Shown here: positions 21,875-31,800 of the stretch, piece after piece
Numbering within the stretch: position 1 is the first letter of the stretch
Layout of the letters: each line of letters begins with the position of its first letter
Assembly (NCBI GenBank): GCA_003133645.1
Contig: PKYI01000011.1
Coordinates: 1-39,820 of the forward strand
Direction: 5' to 3'
DNA from: Acidobacteriota bacterium
GTDB taxonomy: Bacteria > Acidobacteriota > Thermoanaerobaculia > Thermoanaerobaculales > Thermoanaerobaculaceae
DNA: 39,820 bases
Position numbers and translations under genes: made by a program
The notes under the pieces: generated by a model
The model's database searches: none
The model's input: only the letters and a program-made list of their open reading frames with translations
Told to the model about the DNA's origin: nothing

Positions 21875-23245
21875 CTACCTTGGCTCCGGCCGCGCCCGGA
21901 TGGCGCGCTCGGCCGCCGCGCGCGCGGCGGCGAGCGTCGCGGCGAGTTCCTCGTCCACCTCGAGCGGTTCGGTCTGGAGTTCTCCGACCTCCATCAGTTC
22001 GCCGGCTGCCATTCCGACGAGGCGGGCGAGCCGCGTCGCCGGGTGCCGCGGGGGCGACATGGTGATCGCCGCGACGAGCGGTGGCGGGAGTCCGGCCGCC
22101 GTGCCGGACGCGCGCCCGACGAGCGGCAGCAGGTGGTGGACGGACCGGTGCTGCAGCGCCGGTCCGCTCATCGGGGAGCAGGCGAGCGCCGTCGCGACCA
22201 ACTCGAGCACCACCATCGGGAGGGCCGCAACGGTGATCGCCACGTCCTCGGCGAGACCGACCGTCGCGGCAAGCTTGCGTGCTGCAGCGATCCGGGCGAG
22301 GGTTGCGCGCCGGATCGGGTCGTCGCAGTCGGACCGACTCTCGCGGCGCCAGCGGGGGTTGCCGAGGATCAGGCGGACCCAGTCCGGCGCCTCCGCGCCC
22401 GCCAGCGCCCACGCCTCGTCGGCGCTCGCGGCGCTCGGGCCGTCCGGGGCGTCGAGGCCGTTGACGAGGGCGAGCAGGTTCCACGCCAGGACAGGCGAGT
22501 CTTCGAGGCGGACCGGCTGGCCGACGTCCAAGCGGCGGCCAATCCGCGCCGCGTCGTCGGGCCCGATGGGCAGCAGCGGCGGTCCCTGCACCACCCAGCG
22601 GTTGAGAAGCTCGCCGACGGCGAGAAACGTGTGGTGCGCGTCGGCGAGTGCGGCGGCATCGACGAGTTCGCCCTCGAGCTCGCCGACGATGTGCCAGAAG
22701 AGACCCTCGAGCGTCGCGGGATCGAGCGTCGTGTACGGAACCTCCTCGTCCGACTCGGCTGGAGGGTTGGTGTCGGCCCGGTACGCCGCCTGCATGACGA
22801 GGTTGTGGCAGTCCATCTCGAGGTCGATGTGCTTGTGGTCGGCGACCGGCCGGCTGGGGTCGAAACTGAAGCGCACGCGGTCTTCGCGCAGGAGCCGGCT
22901 CACCAGCGCGGTGGCCAGCGCGCGCGCGGATTCGACGAGGCTGGCGTGCGGGATCCCCGCGTCGCGCTCGAGGACCGAGGTGAACAGCTCGCCCTGGGTC
23001 TGCGACACCACCAGCGCCCGCAGCAGCACCTCGCGCGAGGCGAGCTTCCGGTGCAGCAGCCATGAACCGAGCCGCTCGGACGCCCGCGACGACGAAGCGA
23101 ACGCGATCCGCCCGCAGTACACGTCGAACGCCCGCGTCACGTCGGACGTCGTCAGGAGTAGCCGTCCGGTGGCGTGGGTGAGGTGGAGCCACTCGAGCAG
23201 GTCGCCGAGGTACAGACGGCCGAGTGTCCCCGAAATATCGAGCAT
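21875..23245 (-). CDS. DUF4388 (PATAN-like) domain protein
   Basis: 456 residues. I use the ATG at 23245, which begins MLDISGTLGRLYLGDLLEWL, the normal opening of DUF4388; the frame runs open to a TTG at 23299 that would add a Pro-rich leader. Residues ~4-105 (LTHATGRLLLTTSDVTRAFD, VYCGRIAFASSS, LGSWLLHRKLASREVLLRAL) are the domain, found in regulatory and signalling proteins of Acidobacteriota, Myxococcota and Cyanobacteria. The remaining ~350 residues are helical and Ala/Leu-rich with no family that I can name; an HDOD-like fold is conceivable. No transmembrane segment. Divergent from the mutase gene. No ribosome-binding site precedes the ATG; a promoter at 23253-23281 predicts a leaderless mRNA. 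Confidence 0.65.
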   Translation of the reverse strand: MLDISGTLGRLYLGDLLEWLHLTHATGRLLLTTSDVTRAFDVYCGRIAFASSSRASERLGSWLLHRKLASREVLLRALVVSQTQGELFTSVLERDAGIPHASLVESARALATALVSRLLREDRVRFSFDPSRPVADHKHIDLEMDCHNLVMQAAYRADTNPPAESDEEVPYTTLDPATLEGLFWHIVGELEGELVDAAALADAHHTFLAVGELLNRWVVQGPPLLPIGPDDAARIGRRLDVGQPVRLEDSPVLAWNLLALVNGLDAPDGPSAASADEAWALAGAEAPDWVRLILGNPRWRRESRSDCDDPIRRATLARIAAARKLAATVGLAEDVAITVAALPMVVLELVATALACSPMSGPALQHRSVHHLLPLVGRASGTAAGLPPPLVAAITMSPPRHPATRLARLVGMAAGELMEVGELQTEPLEVDEELAATLAAARAAAERAIRARPEPR

Positions 23246-23252
23246 CCTTAAC

Positions 23253-23281
23253 AGTATGAACCAAAGATGGGGCGCGGGCAA
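23253..23281 (-). promoter_or_regulatory. Candidate leaderless promoter of the DUF4388 gene
   Basis: On the minus strand: TTGCCC (23276-23281), a 17-base spacer and CATACT (23253-23258), then 7 bases to the ATG at 23245. Both hexamers match consensus at 4 of 6 positions or fewer, so this is weaker than the other promoters listed. The spacing and the absence of a ribosome-binding site support it. Confidence 0.4.
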
Positions 23282-23299
23282 AGCGGGGGGAGCGAACAA

Positions 23300-23460
23300 G
23301 TGAAGAGTGAAAAGTTGGGAAAGCAGGAAAAAGGGAAGAAGGGAAAGGGAAGAGGGAAGATAGAGGAGGCAAGAGCGAGGGGCTTCGTCTTTCCTTTGCC
23401 CTTTTGCTCTTCCCCTTTGCAGTCAACTCTTCACTCTCAACTCTCAACTCTTCACTCCGC
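23300..23460. repeat. Purine tract facing pyrimidine tract, imperfect inverted repeat
   Basis: The plus strand is almost pure purine from 23300 to ~23382 (GAAGAGTG, GGGAAAGGGAAGAGGG) and then pyrimidine-rich from ~23383 to 23460, with repeated CTCTTCACTC/CTCAACTCTCAACTCTTCAC units. AGTGAAGAGT near the left end is complementary to ACTCTTCACT near the right end. The whole block can fold as a long imperfect hairpin or form triplex (H-DNA). It separates the divergent DUF4388 and mutase genes. Confidence 0.7.
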
Positions 23461-23511
23461 AGTTGGGGGCGGTTGCTATACTTTTGCGGCTTGGGGGCCG
23501 GAGGGCCGATC

Positions 23512-25148
<1,637 letters not shown>

Positions 25149-25152
<4 letters not shown>

Positions 25153-26831
25153 GGAACGTGGTCCGTGGTCCGTGGTCCGTGGTCGGTCTCGCATGTGTCG
25201 CGTTTGTCCTGCTGGTTTCGTCGCCGGCGGCCGGACAGGAGCGGGCGACGCTCAGGGTTCTGTTCACCTCGGACATGCACGCCCACGTGCTGCCGTTCGA
25301 CGACGTGCGGGAGCGCCCGGCGCGCGGTTCGATCGCCCAGGTCGCCACCGTCGTGGCGCGCGAGCGCCAGGCTAGCCCCCTGAGCGTGGTGCTCGACGGC
25401 GGCGACGAGATCGAGGGAACGCCGCTCGAGTACTACGCGATCGCCGCCCCCGGCGCGCCCGGCGCGGACCCGGCGATCGCCGCGATGAACATCGTGGGCT
25501 ACGATGCGGTGGTCCTCGGCAACCACGAGTTCAACTTCGGCCTCGACGTGCTGCGGCGCTCGATGGCGCAGGCGCGCTTCCCGTGGCTCGCCGCCAACCT
25601 GGGCGGTGCGGAGCAGGCGAGGCTCCCCGTGGGCGGCGAGTTGGTGATCGAGCGCGGCGGCGTCCGCATCGGTATCCTCGGCCTCACCAACCCCAACATC
25701 CCGCACTGGGACCCCCCGGAGCACTGGCGCGGCCTCACCTTCGCCGACCCGGTCGCGGTCGCGGCCGCGCGCGTCCCCGAGCTGCGCAAGCGCGCGGACG
25801 TGGTCATCGTGGTGGTCCACAGCGGGTTCGAGCGCGACCTCGCTACCGGCGCCCCGGAAGGGACAGACAACGAGAACTTCGGCTGGCGGCTCGCACAGCT
25901 CCCCGGGATCGACCTCCTGCTCACCGGCCACACCCACCGCAACATCCCGCCGCAGCGGCTCGGCGCCACCGTCGTCGCCCAGCCGGGGCGTTGGGGGGAG
26001 TTCGTCACCCGGGTGGACCTCAACCTCGCCCGCGAGGGTGGGGCCTGGAAGGTGACCGGCTGGAGCGGAGAGAACGTCCCGACCGCGCGCGAGGCCCCGG
26101 ACCCACGGGTGGTGGCCGAGGCGGCACCAGAGGAGGCGAAGGTGAAGGCCGAGCTGGCGCGCCCGCTCGGTGAGCTCACGGCGCCGCTCGAGGTGACGGC
26201 CCTGCCGCTTGCCGACGACCCCGGCGTGGACCTCATCCACGCGGTGCAGCTCGAGGCCACCGGCGCCCAGCTCTCGCTCGCGGCGCCTCTCGGCGGCGGG
26301 CGCACGGAGTTTCCCGCCGGCCCGCTGACGCCGCGCCTGGCGCACGCGCTCTACCCGTACCCCAACACCCTGGTCGTCGTGCGCCTCACCGGCGCCGAGC
26401 TCGAGGACGTCCTCGAGCACGCCGTGCGGGGGTGGACCGGGGTCGCCTGCGCCGGCGCGGGGTGCGCCCTCGAGCGCAACCGCGAGCTGCCGACCTACAA
26501 CTACGACACGCTCGAGGGCGCCACGTACCTCGTGGACCCGACCGCACCCGTCGGGCGGCGCATCCTCGGGCTACGCGTCGCCGGCAAGCTCGTGCAGCCC
26601 GGCGACACGTTCACGGTGGCGATCAACTCGTACCGCGCCGCCGGGGGCGGCGGCTACCCGCACCTCGCGACCGCACCGCGCGTTAAGGAGATCGACCGCC
26701 CGATGGTGTCGCTGATCGTCGACTATTTCACGCGGCACGGCCGCATCACGCCCGCGGCGGACGACAACTGGGCGTTCACCATCCCTCTCCGCGACGCCAC
26801 AACCGCCCGAGCCGCCGCACCCGCACCGTAG
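25149..26831 (+). CDS. Exported 5'-nucleotidase / metallophosphatase (UshA-like)
   Basis: 560 residues from a GTG at 25149 overlapping the mutase stop (GTGA). An N-terminal signal segment ([17 protein letters not shown]) is followed by a calcineurin-like domain with metal ligands in SDMHAHV (Asp42, His44), GGDEIEG (Asp86), GNHEFNFG (Asn125, His126), VVVHSGFE and GHTH. The C-terminal 5'-nucleotidase domain (~330-540) ends with [14 protein letters not shown], the nucleotide-stacking loop region of UshA. It likely releases phosphate from nucleotides in the periplasm, fitting the phosphate-related genes downstream. The first codons contain four copies of a 7-bp repeat. Coupling to a mutase gene is unexpected. 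Confidence 0.85.
25157..25184 (+). repeat. Heptanucleotide tandem repeat, 4 x CGTGGTC, at the 5' end of a CDS
   Basis: Four perfect copies start 8 bases into the 5'-nucleotidase gene and encode VVRGPWSVV before the hydrophobic signal segment. Seven is not a multiple of three, so loss or gain of a copy would shift the frame and switch the protein off, unless translation starts downstream of the repeat. Confidence 0.8.
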
Positions 26832-26871
26832 GCCCCGGTGGCCGCAGAACCCGGGCGATCGGGTTGCGTCG

Positions 26872-26911
26872 GTTCACGCCGCCTTCACCACCAGCCATCG
26901 GCGGCCTTCAC
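26872..26911 (+). promoter_or_regulatory. Pho-box-like direct repeats upstream of the PHP gene
   Basis: GTTCAC (26872-26877) and CTTCAC (26883-26888) start exactly 11 bp apart; a third CTTCAC lies at 26906-26911, one base out of phase. Eleven-bp direct repeats are the hallmark of PhoB/PhoP-family binding sites. The rest of the 139-bp gap before the PHP gene at 26971 holds nothing else. Confidence 0.5.
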
Positions 26912-26970
26912 AGGCGCGACCCATCGTGGACCTCCGGGGGCCGGCCGACGCGGTCCCGGGAGGACTGAAG

Positions 26971-27703
26971 ATGCACTTCAAGAGGATGGACATGCACGTG
27001 CACTCCTGTCACTCGTCGGAAGCGATTCCAGGAGCTGCCGGTCAGCGGGTTGACCGTCCACATCAACGTCTACGGCCACTCGCTTTCGCAGCACGACGAG
27101 TTGCAGCGGCGGCGTGGCGACGCCTTCGAGATCGCCCGCTTCTGCAAGGACCAGGGGCTGTTCTTCTGCTGGAACCACCCCTTCTACCGCGAGAACCTCT
27201 CGACCATCGAGGAGCGGGAGTTCATGCGCCTGGTGGCCGAGGTGCCGGTGCTGGAGGTCCGCAACGGCGGCCGCATGCAGTTGCTCAACGTCCTTGCCGA
27301 GGAGGTCGCCGTGTGCGAGGGCAAGGGGCTGCAGGGCGGCAGCGACACGCACACCGGCAACATCGGTTCGGTCTACACCGCCGTTCCGTGCAGCTGCGCT
27401 GATGGGTTCTTCAGCGGCATCCTCGCCGGCGAAAGCCGCGTCGTGGGCCGGCATTCGACGAGGCACGACTTCATGTTCCACAACTACCTTGTCGGGGCGC
27501 GGCAGACTGTCGCCTCGGCCTGCGAGCAGTTGGGCTCGCCGCTGGCACGGTCGCGCGTCCGCTGGCTCGGGGTTCTGGCGGTGTTGCTCTCGCCGTGGAT
27601 CGTGCGGCGCCACTTCCGCGGTCAGCTCGAGATGGCGCGGATTGCGCTCAGCAACCTGTCGGCGTTCGGTGAGCTGCCGCGCACGCTCCTCGACGCTGCC
27701 TGA
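26971..27703 (+). pseudogene. PHP-domain metallohydrolase gene broken by an internal deletion
   Basis: An ATG at 26971 with GGGAGGA upstream starts MHFKRMDMHVHSCHSSEAIP, the first metal motif (HxH) of PHP phosphoesterases. At ~27030 the frame is lost. The next frame carries on with LTVHINVYGHSLSQHDEL, FCWNHPFYREN, LEVRNGG and GGSDTHTGNIGSVYTAVP, and a C-terminal hydrophobic segment (WLGVLAVLLSPWIV). The ~60 residues that should lie between, including the second motif (typically TDHN), are missing. The protein cannot be made intact from this sequence. PHP enzymes hydrolyse phosphate esters. Next to glycolipid glycosyltransferases, a role in phospholipid turnover is plausible for the intact version. 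Confidence 0.7.
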
Positions 27704-27721
27704 CCGGCGTCGCGCCCGCGC

Positions 27722-28424
27722 TCAGAGGGTGCGCATCAGTTCGACGATGCGCGGCGTGCCGAACTTCGGCAGGCGCACGTAGCCGGACCAGGCTGCGGCC
27801 GCGAGCGTGCCGTCGTCGAGCCACTCGCGCAGCCACTCGGCGGCGTGCCGCGGGTCATCCTGCTTGAGGCCGGCGCCGAGCTGACCGGCGAGGCCAGCGT
27901 CCTCAGCCCAGGCCCGGAAAACCGCCGCGACCTCGGCGCGGACGCCGGCGACCAGGGCGAGACGAATCGTACCTGCGAGGACCGGGGCGCTTAGCGAGTT
28001 GAGCAGGGCGCGGGCCATGCCCGCCTGCGCCCCGGCCCCGCCGCTCGAGCCAGCGCACCGCCGCGGTCGGGGGCGACTGGTCGCGATGGGGGTGGAAGTG
28101 GGGGATCGCGGTGATCGCCTCGAGGAGGCGGCGCGTCGGCCGGCCGAGGAGCGGCACCTGCGACAGGCGCGACAGCGCCTCATAGCCCGAGCGTACGCGC
28201 CGCCAGCGGCCCACTTCGCTCGCGCCCGCCAGCGGCGGTCGGTCGATCTCGAGCACCGGGGTGTTGAGCGCGTCGGCGAGCGCATGGGCGGCGCGCAGGT
28301 GGCCGTACCCCATGTCGATGGCGACCACCGTGATGGGGCCGGCGAGCGGTCGGGAGCGACTTGGGGCGTCATTCGGGCCGCGAGAATAGCAGGGGACGCC
28401 AGCGTCACACCCGCTTCGCGCCAT
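27722..28424 (-). pseudogene. Glycolipid (MGDG-synthase/MurG-like) glycosyltransferase gene with internal deletions
   Basis: One minus-strand frame encodes ITVVAIDMGYGHLRAAHALA, DALNTPVLEIDRPP, SRLSQVPLLGRPTRRLLEAI, PHFHPHRDQSPPTAAVRWLE: the GYGHxxAA opening of monogalactosyldiacylglycerol-synthase/MurG-like enzymes. The other frame then gives GGAGAQAGMARALLNSLSAP, VLAGTIRLALVAGVRAEVAA, and later GAGLKQDDPRHAAEWLREWL. The frame change near 28040 skips a large middle part, and a second gap before GAGLKQDDP (near 27860) removes the acceptor/UDP-sugar region. Only about 230 residues of a normal ~380-400 remain. The start is uncertain (ATG 28424 in one frame, ATG 28372 in the other). Divergent from the ceramide-glucosyltransferase-like gene. 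Confidence 0.62.
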
Positions 28425-28446
28425 CCTCGCGCGGCCTTCACGCCGG
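28403..28446. promoter_or_regulatory. Four-unit Pho-box-like array between divergent glycosyltransferase genes
   Basis: CGTCAC (28403), CTTCGC (28414), CCTCGC (28425) and CTTCAC (28436) start exactly 11 bp apart, matching CTTCAC at 5, 5, 4 and 6 of 6 positions. On the minus strand TATTCT (28383-28388) lies 14 bp beyond the array as a possible -10 box for the divergent gene. It ends only ~10 bp before the GTG of the plus-strand gene. Confidence 0.5.
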
Positions 28447-28455
28447 GAGGCAAGA

Positions 28456-29658
28456 GTGGGATCCGTGGTCGTCGGAGTCGCCGCCGTCGTTGTGATCGCC
28501 GGGCTGGGCGCGAACGCCTTGATGGCGTGGGCGGCGCGGCGCCAGCTCACCGTGTTGCCGCCGCCGGCAGGTGAGCTGCCGCCGGTCTCCATCCTCAAGC
28601 CGCTCAAGGGAGCCGACGCCGGTCTCGCGGCCAACCTCGAGAGCTTCTTCCGGCTCGCCTACCCCCGCTATGAGGTCATCCTCGGCGTGGCCGAAGCGGA
28701 GGACCCGGCGCTCGCCGTCGCCCGGCGAGTGGCGGCCGCCCACCCGGAGGTACCGTCGCGGCTCGTCGCCGACTCCCGGGAGGTGGGCCTCAACCCCAAG
28801 GTCAACAACCTCGCCAACCTCGCGCGATACGCAAGCCACGACGTGCTGCTGATCTCCGACTCGAACATTCGAGTGCGCCCGGGCTACCTCGCCGACCTCG
28901 TGGCCCACCTCTCGCAGCCTGGCGTGGGGCTGGTCTCGTCGCCGTTCCGCGCGGCTGCCGCCGGAGGAACCGGCGGCACGCTCCAGGCGCTGCAGCTCAA
29001 CACGTTCGTCCTCGGCGGCGTCGCCGCCCTGCACCGCCTGCTTGGCGGCGTCTGCGTCGTGGGAAAGTCGATGCTACTGCGTCGCGCCACCCTCGAAGCC
29101 ATCGGCGGCTTTGCCCTCCTGGCCCGCTACCTCGCCGAGGACCAAGTGTGCGGCGAGGAGGTGGCGCGCCGCGGGCTTGCGGTTTCGGTTAGTGGCTACG
29201 TCATCGACAACGTGCTCGGGACCCTCTCGTTGCGCAGCGCGGTAGGCCGTCACCTGCGCTGGGCGCGGATCCGCCGGCGCATGAGCCCGGCCGGCTACGC
29301 CGGCGAACTGCTCCTCCAGCCGGTGTTCCTGGCGGGGATTGCGGCCGTTGCCGACCCCGGTCTGGCCACGGCCCTGCTCCTGGCCGCAACTGTGGCGGCT
29401 CGTGCCGCCGTCGATGCAGTCGCCGAGCGCGCGGTCGGCGTGCGCCGGCCCCTGGCGGTCTATCCGCTGCTCTCGACGGCCCGCGACCTGGTCGTGGGCG
29501 CGGTGTGGGCCGTCCCGTTCGTGTCCTCTACGGTGGCATGGCGCGGACGGACGTTCGCAATCGGGCCGCGAACGCTGCTGGTCGGCGCCGAAGTCCCGGA
29601 TTCCGGCACAGCCGGGCGTGCTGGCGAGCCGGTTGAGCCGGCGCTCGCTGGGTTCTAA
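28456..29658 (+). CDS. Ceramide-glucosyltransferase-like (GT21/HpnI-like) membrane glycosyltransferase
   Basis: 400 residues, GTG at 28456 with GGGAGG 7 bases upstream. An N-terminal membrane helix (VVVGVAAVVVIAGLGANAL) precedes a GT-A domain: PPVSILKPLKG, NLESFFRLAYPRYEVILGVA, metal-binding SDSN (134-137), acceptor-side ED (228-229 in AEDQVCGEEV) and RHLRW (265-269), the (Q/R)xxRW signature of GT21. C-terminal hydrophobic segments (~285-370) anchor it. GT21 enzymes transfer a hexose from UDP-sugar to ceramide or related lipids; HpnI acts on hopanoids. With a Pho-box-like array in front and phosphate genes around, synthesis of a phosphate-free glycolipid is the favoured role (inference). Its stop overlaps the end of the convergent phosphatase gene. 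Confidence 0.8.
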   Translation: MGSVVVGVAAVVVIAGLGANALMAWAARRQLTVLPPPAGELPPVSILKPLKGADAGLAANLESFFRLAYPRYEVILGVAEAEDPALAVARRVAAAHPEVPSRLVADSREVGLNPKVNNLANLARYASHDVLLISDSNIRVRPGYLADLVAHLSQPGVGLVSSPFRAAAAGGTGGTLQALQLNTFVLGGVAALHRLLGGVCVVGKSMLLRRATLEAIGGFALLARYLAEDQVCGEEVARRGLAVSVSGYVIDNVLGTLSLRSAVGRHLRWARIRRRMSPAGYAGELLLQPVFLAGIAAVADPGLATALLLAATVAARAAVDAVAERAVGVRRPLAVYPLLSTARDLVVGAVWAVPFVSSTVAWRGRTFAIGPRTLLVGAEVPDSGTAGRAGEPVEPALAGF

Positions 29659-31544
29659 CGGCGTGCCTGCAACGGGGGCTCGACGCCGGCGAGGCGCGAG
29701 ACGAACGCGGCCACCTGGGTGAGCGACGCCTCGGCGACCCGGCGGCGCGGGACGCCGGCGCCGCGGGCCAGCCAGATCGCGGCCATCTCGGGGTGGGTGT
29801 CGAGGTAGCCATGCCGGCCGTTGGACTCGGCGGGCGCATGCCACGGCGCGCCGGGGGCGGCGATCCCGGAGTCGGCGGAGAACCCCGGGTGGAAGAACAC
29901 GACGAGGTCGCCGGAGGCGGGGGCGTCGAGGCCGACCGCGGCGAGGCCCTCACGGGGGATGATCGTCTCGACCACGTTGCTGCCGTCGACCTGGGCGCGG
30001 GCGAGCGCCACGGCCGCGGCCTGGATCACCGCTGCCATGTCCGCCGGCTCGACCACCCCCGCGGGCTCGCGCCCCTTGAGGTTGACGTACAGGTGGGCGC
30101 AACCGCCGCCCGCATATGCCGCGATCCGCGACGACGGCGCGACGCGCCAGCGGTCCCCGACCTTCTCGGCAGCGGCGAGGCCGGCGTGTTGCAGGAGTTG
30201 GTTGACCTGGACGCTCTCCCACGCCGGCGCCATGCCGTGGTCGGAGACGATGACGAGCGCGTCGCGGGTGAGGTCGAGCGCGCGCGCCAGCTCGCCGACG
30301 GCGCGGTCCCCGGCCCGGAACGCCTCGGTGACGGCCGCGCGGGCGGCCGTGGCCCGCACCGGCGTGTAATTGGATTGCCTCGGGTCGACGAGGAGGAACC
30401 GGTGCTCGACCTCGTCCACGATCGGCTGGTCAAGCAGCAGCAGCTCGAAGCGTTCGCGGGCGATCGCGGTTTTGGCGCAGGTTGTGAAGTACTCGGAGAA
30501 GCGCCGCATCTGGACGAGCATCTCGGGGACGGTGATCCCCTCGTGGCCGGCCTCGCGCCGAGCAAGGGCGCGGTCGTCGGGGGGGCCGGGCCAGAACCCG
30601 GCGGCGGCCTCGAGCGCCTCGCGGAACGCCCGCGGGTACGCCTCGGTGGCGTAGAAGCCGCCACGGTAGACCGTGACGCCGTCGAGGTTCGCGGGCAGCG
30701 CTTGCAGCAGGCACCAACCGCCGACGGTGCGCGAGCCGCCATCCGGGTGCGGCGCGCGCAGCCGGAGCGGGAACCACTCGCCGGCACGGACGCGCGCTGT
30801 GACCCCGTTGCCGAGATCGGCATCGTCGTCCACCACGAGGGTGTCGTAGTCCACTTTGCGGTCGTCGCTGGTGTCGAGCGCCGTGAGGGTGAACGTCACC
30901 GCGGCGGGGAGACCCTCCCCGGAAAGGTCGACGCTGAACGTCGTTTGCCGCGCTGGCGAGTCGCTGGTCCAGCCGGGCGGCAGGATGACCGTCGTGAAGC
31001 GGGACGCCGCAAACGTGAGCGTCCGCGCTCCCGCGAACGGGGTGTTCACGTAGGTCGTGCCGAAATCGGCGGTGCGCGACGGCGCCGTGCCGTCGCAGCC
31101 GGGGAACTCCAGCACCCCGACGCGTTTGCCCTGGCGCCGGAACGCCTGCCAGATCGGCTCGGCGCCCCACGGCGCCGCGAACCCCGACGCGTCTTGACCG
31201 ATCGGCGCGCCGGGGAGCTTGAAGACGTTCGCGACGATCCCCGTCACGGCGGGGAACGCGCCGGTGGCGATCGAGGCGTGGCTCGGAGCCGTGAGCGTCG
31301 GGTTGACGGGGATGGCGCGCTCCACCACGTACCCGCCGGTGAAGGCGGCCACGCCGTCGGGGTCGGTGTAGACCCCCTGGCGAAGGTTGTCCAGGTGGCG
31401 CGCGGCGCCGAAGCCGTCGAGGGAGAGTAGGACGACCCGGCGGGCCGGCGGCGCCGGCGGGGTGGCCGGCCGGGCGGTGTCGGCCCCAGCGCACGCAAGC
31501 GCGACGATCGCGACGGGGGCCAGAAGTGCAGTCGGGGCGTGCAT
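29655..31544 (-). CDS. Alkaline-phosphatase-superfamily phosphodiesterase, putative lipoprotein
   Basis: 629 residues from the ATG at 31544 (a GTG at 31565 is an alternative). The N-terminus (TALLAPVAIVALAC AGAD) is a signal sequence ending in Cys, a non-ideal lipobox. Type I phosphodiesterase/nucleotide pyrophosphatase motifs: VVLLSLDGFGAARH with the first metal Asp, NPTLTAPSHASIATGAFP with the likely Thr nucleophile, DQPIVDEVEHRFLLVDP, VIVSDHGMAPAWE, and DTHPEMAAIWLARG. A ~130-residue insertion (~170-300) is unique to this branch as far as I can tell. It likely hydrolyses phosphodiesters outside the cytoplasm, supplying phosphate or degrading phospholipid head groups. Divergent from phoU, sharing a region with Pho-box-like repeats. 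Confidence 0.8.
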   Translation of the reverse strand: MHAPTALLAPVAIVALACAGADTARPATPPAPPARRVVLLSLDGFGAARHLDNLRQGVYTDPDGVAAFTGGYVVERAIPVNPTLTAPSHASIATGAFPAVTGIVANVFKLPGAPIGQDASGFAAPWGAEPIWQAFRRQGKRVGVLEFPGCDGTAPSRTADFGTTYVNTPFAGARTLTFAASRFTTVILPPGWTSDSPARQTTFSVDLSGEGLPAAVTFTLTALDTSDDRKVDYDTLVVDDDADLGNGVTARVRAGEWFPLRLRAPHPDGGSRTVGGWCLLQALPANLDGVTVYRGGFYATEAYPRAFREALEAAAGFWPGPPDDRALARREAGHEGITVPEMLVQMRRFSEYFTTCAKTAIARERFELLLLDQPIVDEVEHRFLLVDPRQSNYTPVRATAARAAVTEAFRAGDRAVGELARALDLTRDALVIVSDHGMAPAWESVQVNQLLQHAGLAAAEKVGDRWRVAPSSRIAAYAGGGCAHLYVNLKGREPAGVVEPADMAAVIQAAAVALARAQVDGSNVVETIIPREGLAAVGLDAPASGDLVVFFHPGFSADSGIAAPGAPWHAPAESNGRHGYLDTHPEMAAIWLARGAGVPRRRVAEASLTQVAAFVSRLAGVEPPLQARR

Positions 31545-31603
31545 GAGATGAGTGTAACCAACCACGCGTCGCTACGCTGCGCCGGCCGACGGGGAGGTTG
31601 CGT

Positions 31604-31625
31604 CTTCACGTCGTCTTCACGCTCG
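31604..31625 (+). promoter_or_regulatory. Pho-box-like repeats upstream of the phoU-phoB-phoR operon
   Basis: CTTCAC at 31604-31609 and again at 31615-31620, exactly 11 bp apart, each preceded by GT. TTGACA occurs at 31649-31654 without a good -10 box. The site lies between phoU and the divergent phosphodiesterase and could serve both. The rest of the 31545-31800 gap shows only a short GGCAG/CTGCC inverted repeat around the TTGACA. Confidence 0.5.
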
Positions 31626-31800
31626 GAGGCGAGCATCCGCTGCGGCAGTTGACAGCTGCCGGCCCGGGGGAGGAACGTGGTGTAGCGCGATGAGCGGGAC
31701 TCGGGATGCCGGTCGCCGACGTCGGTCTCGAGCCGCCCAACGGGGAAGCCGTCGAGCCGCAGCGGGGCTCGGCGCGAGGGCGGTTCGCGCAGGGGGTGAC

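Noticed and set aside
21845-21890. Possible tRNA 3' end downstream of the recombinase
   Set aside because: The apparent T-loop does not fit the TTCRANY pattern on either strand and no acceptor or anticodon arm can be built.
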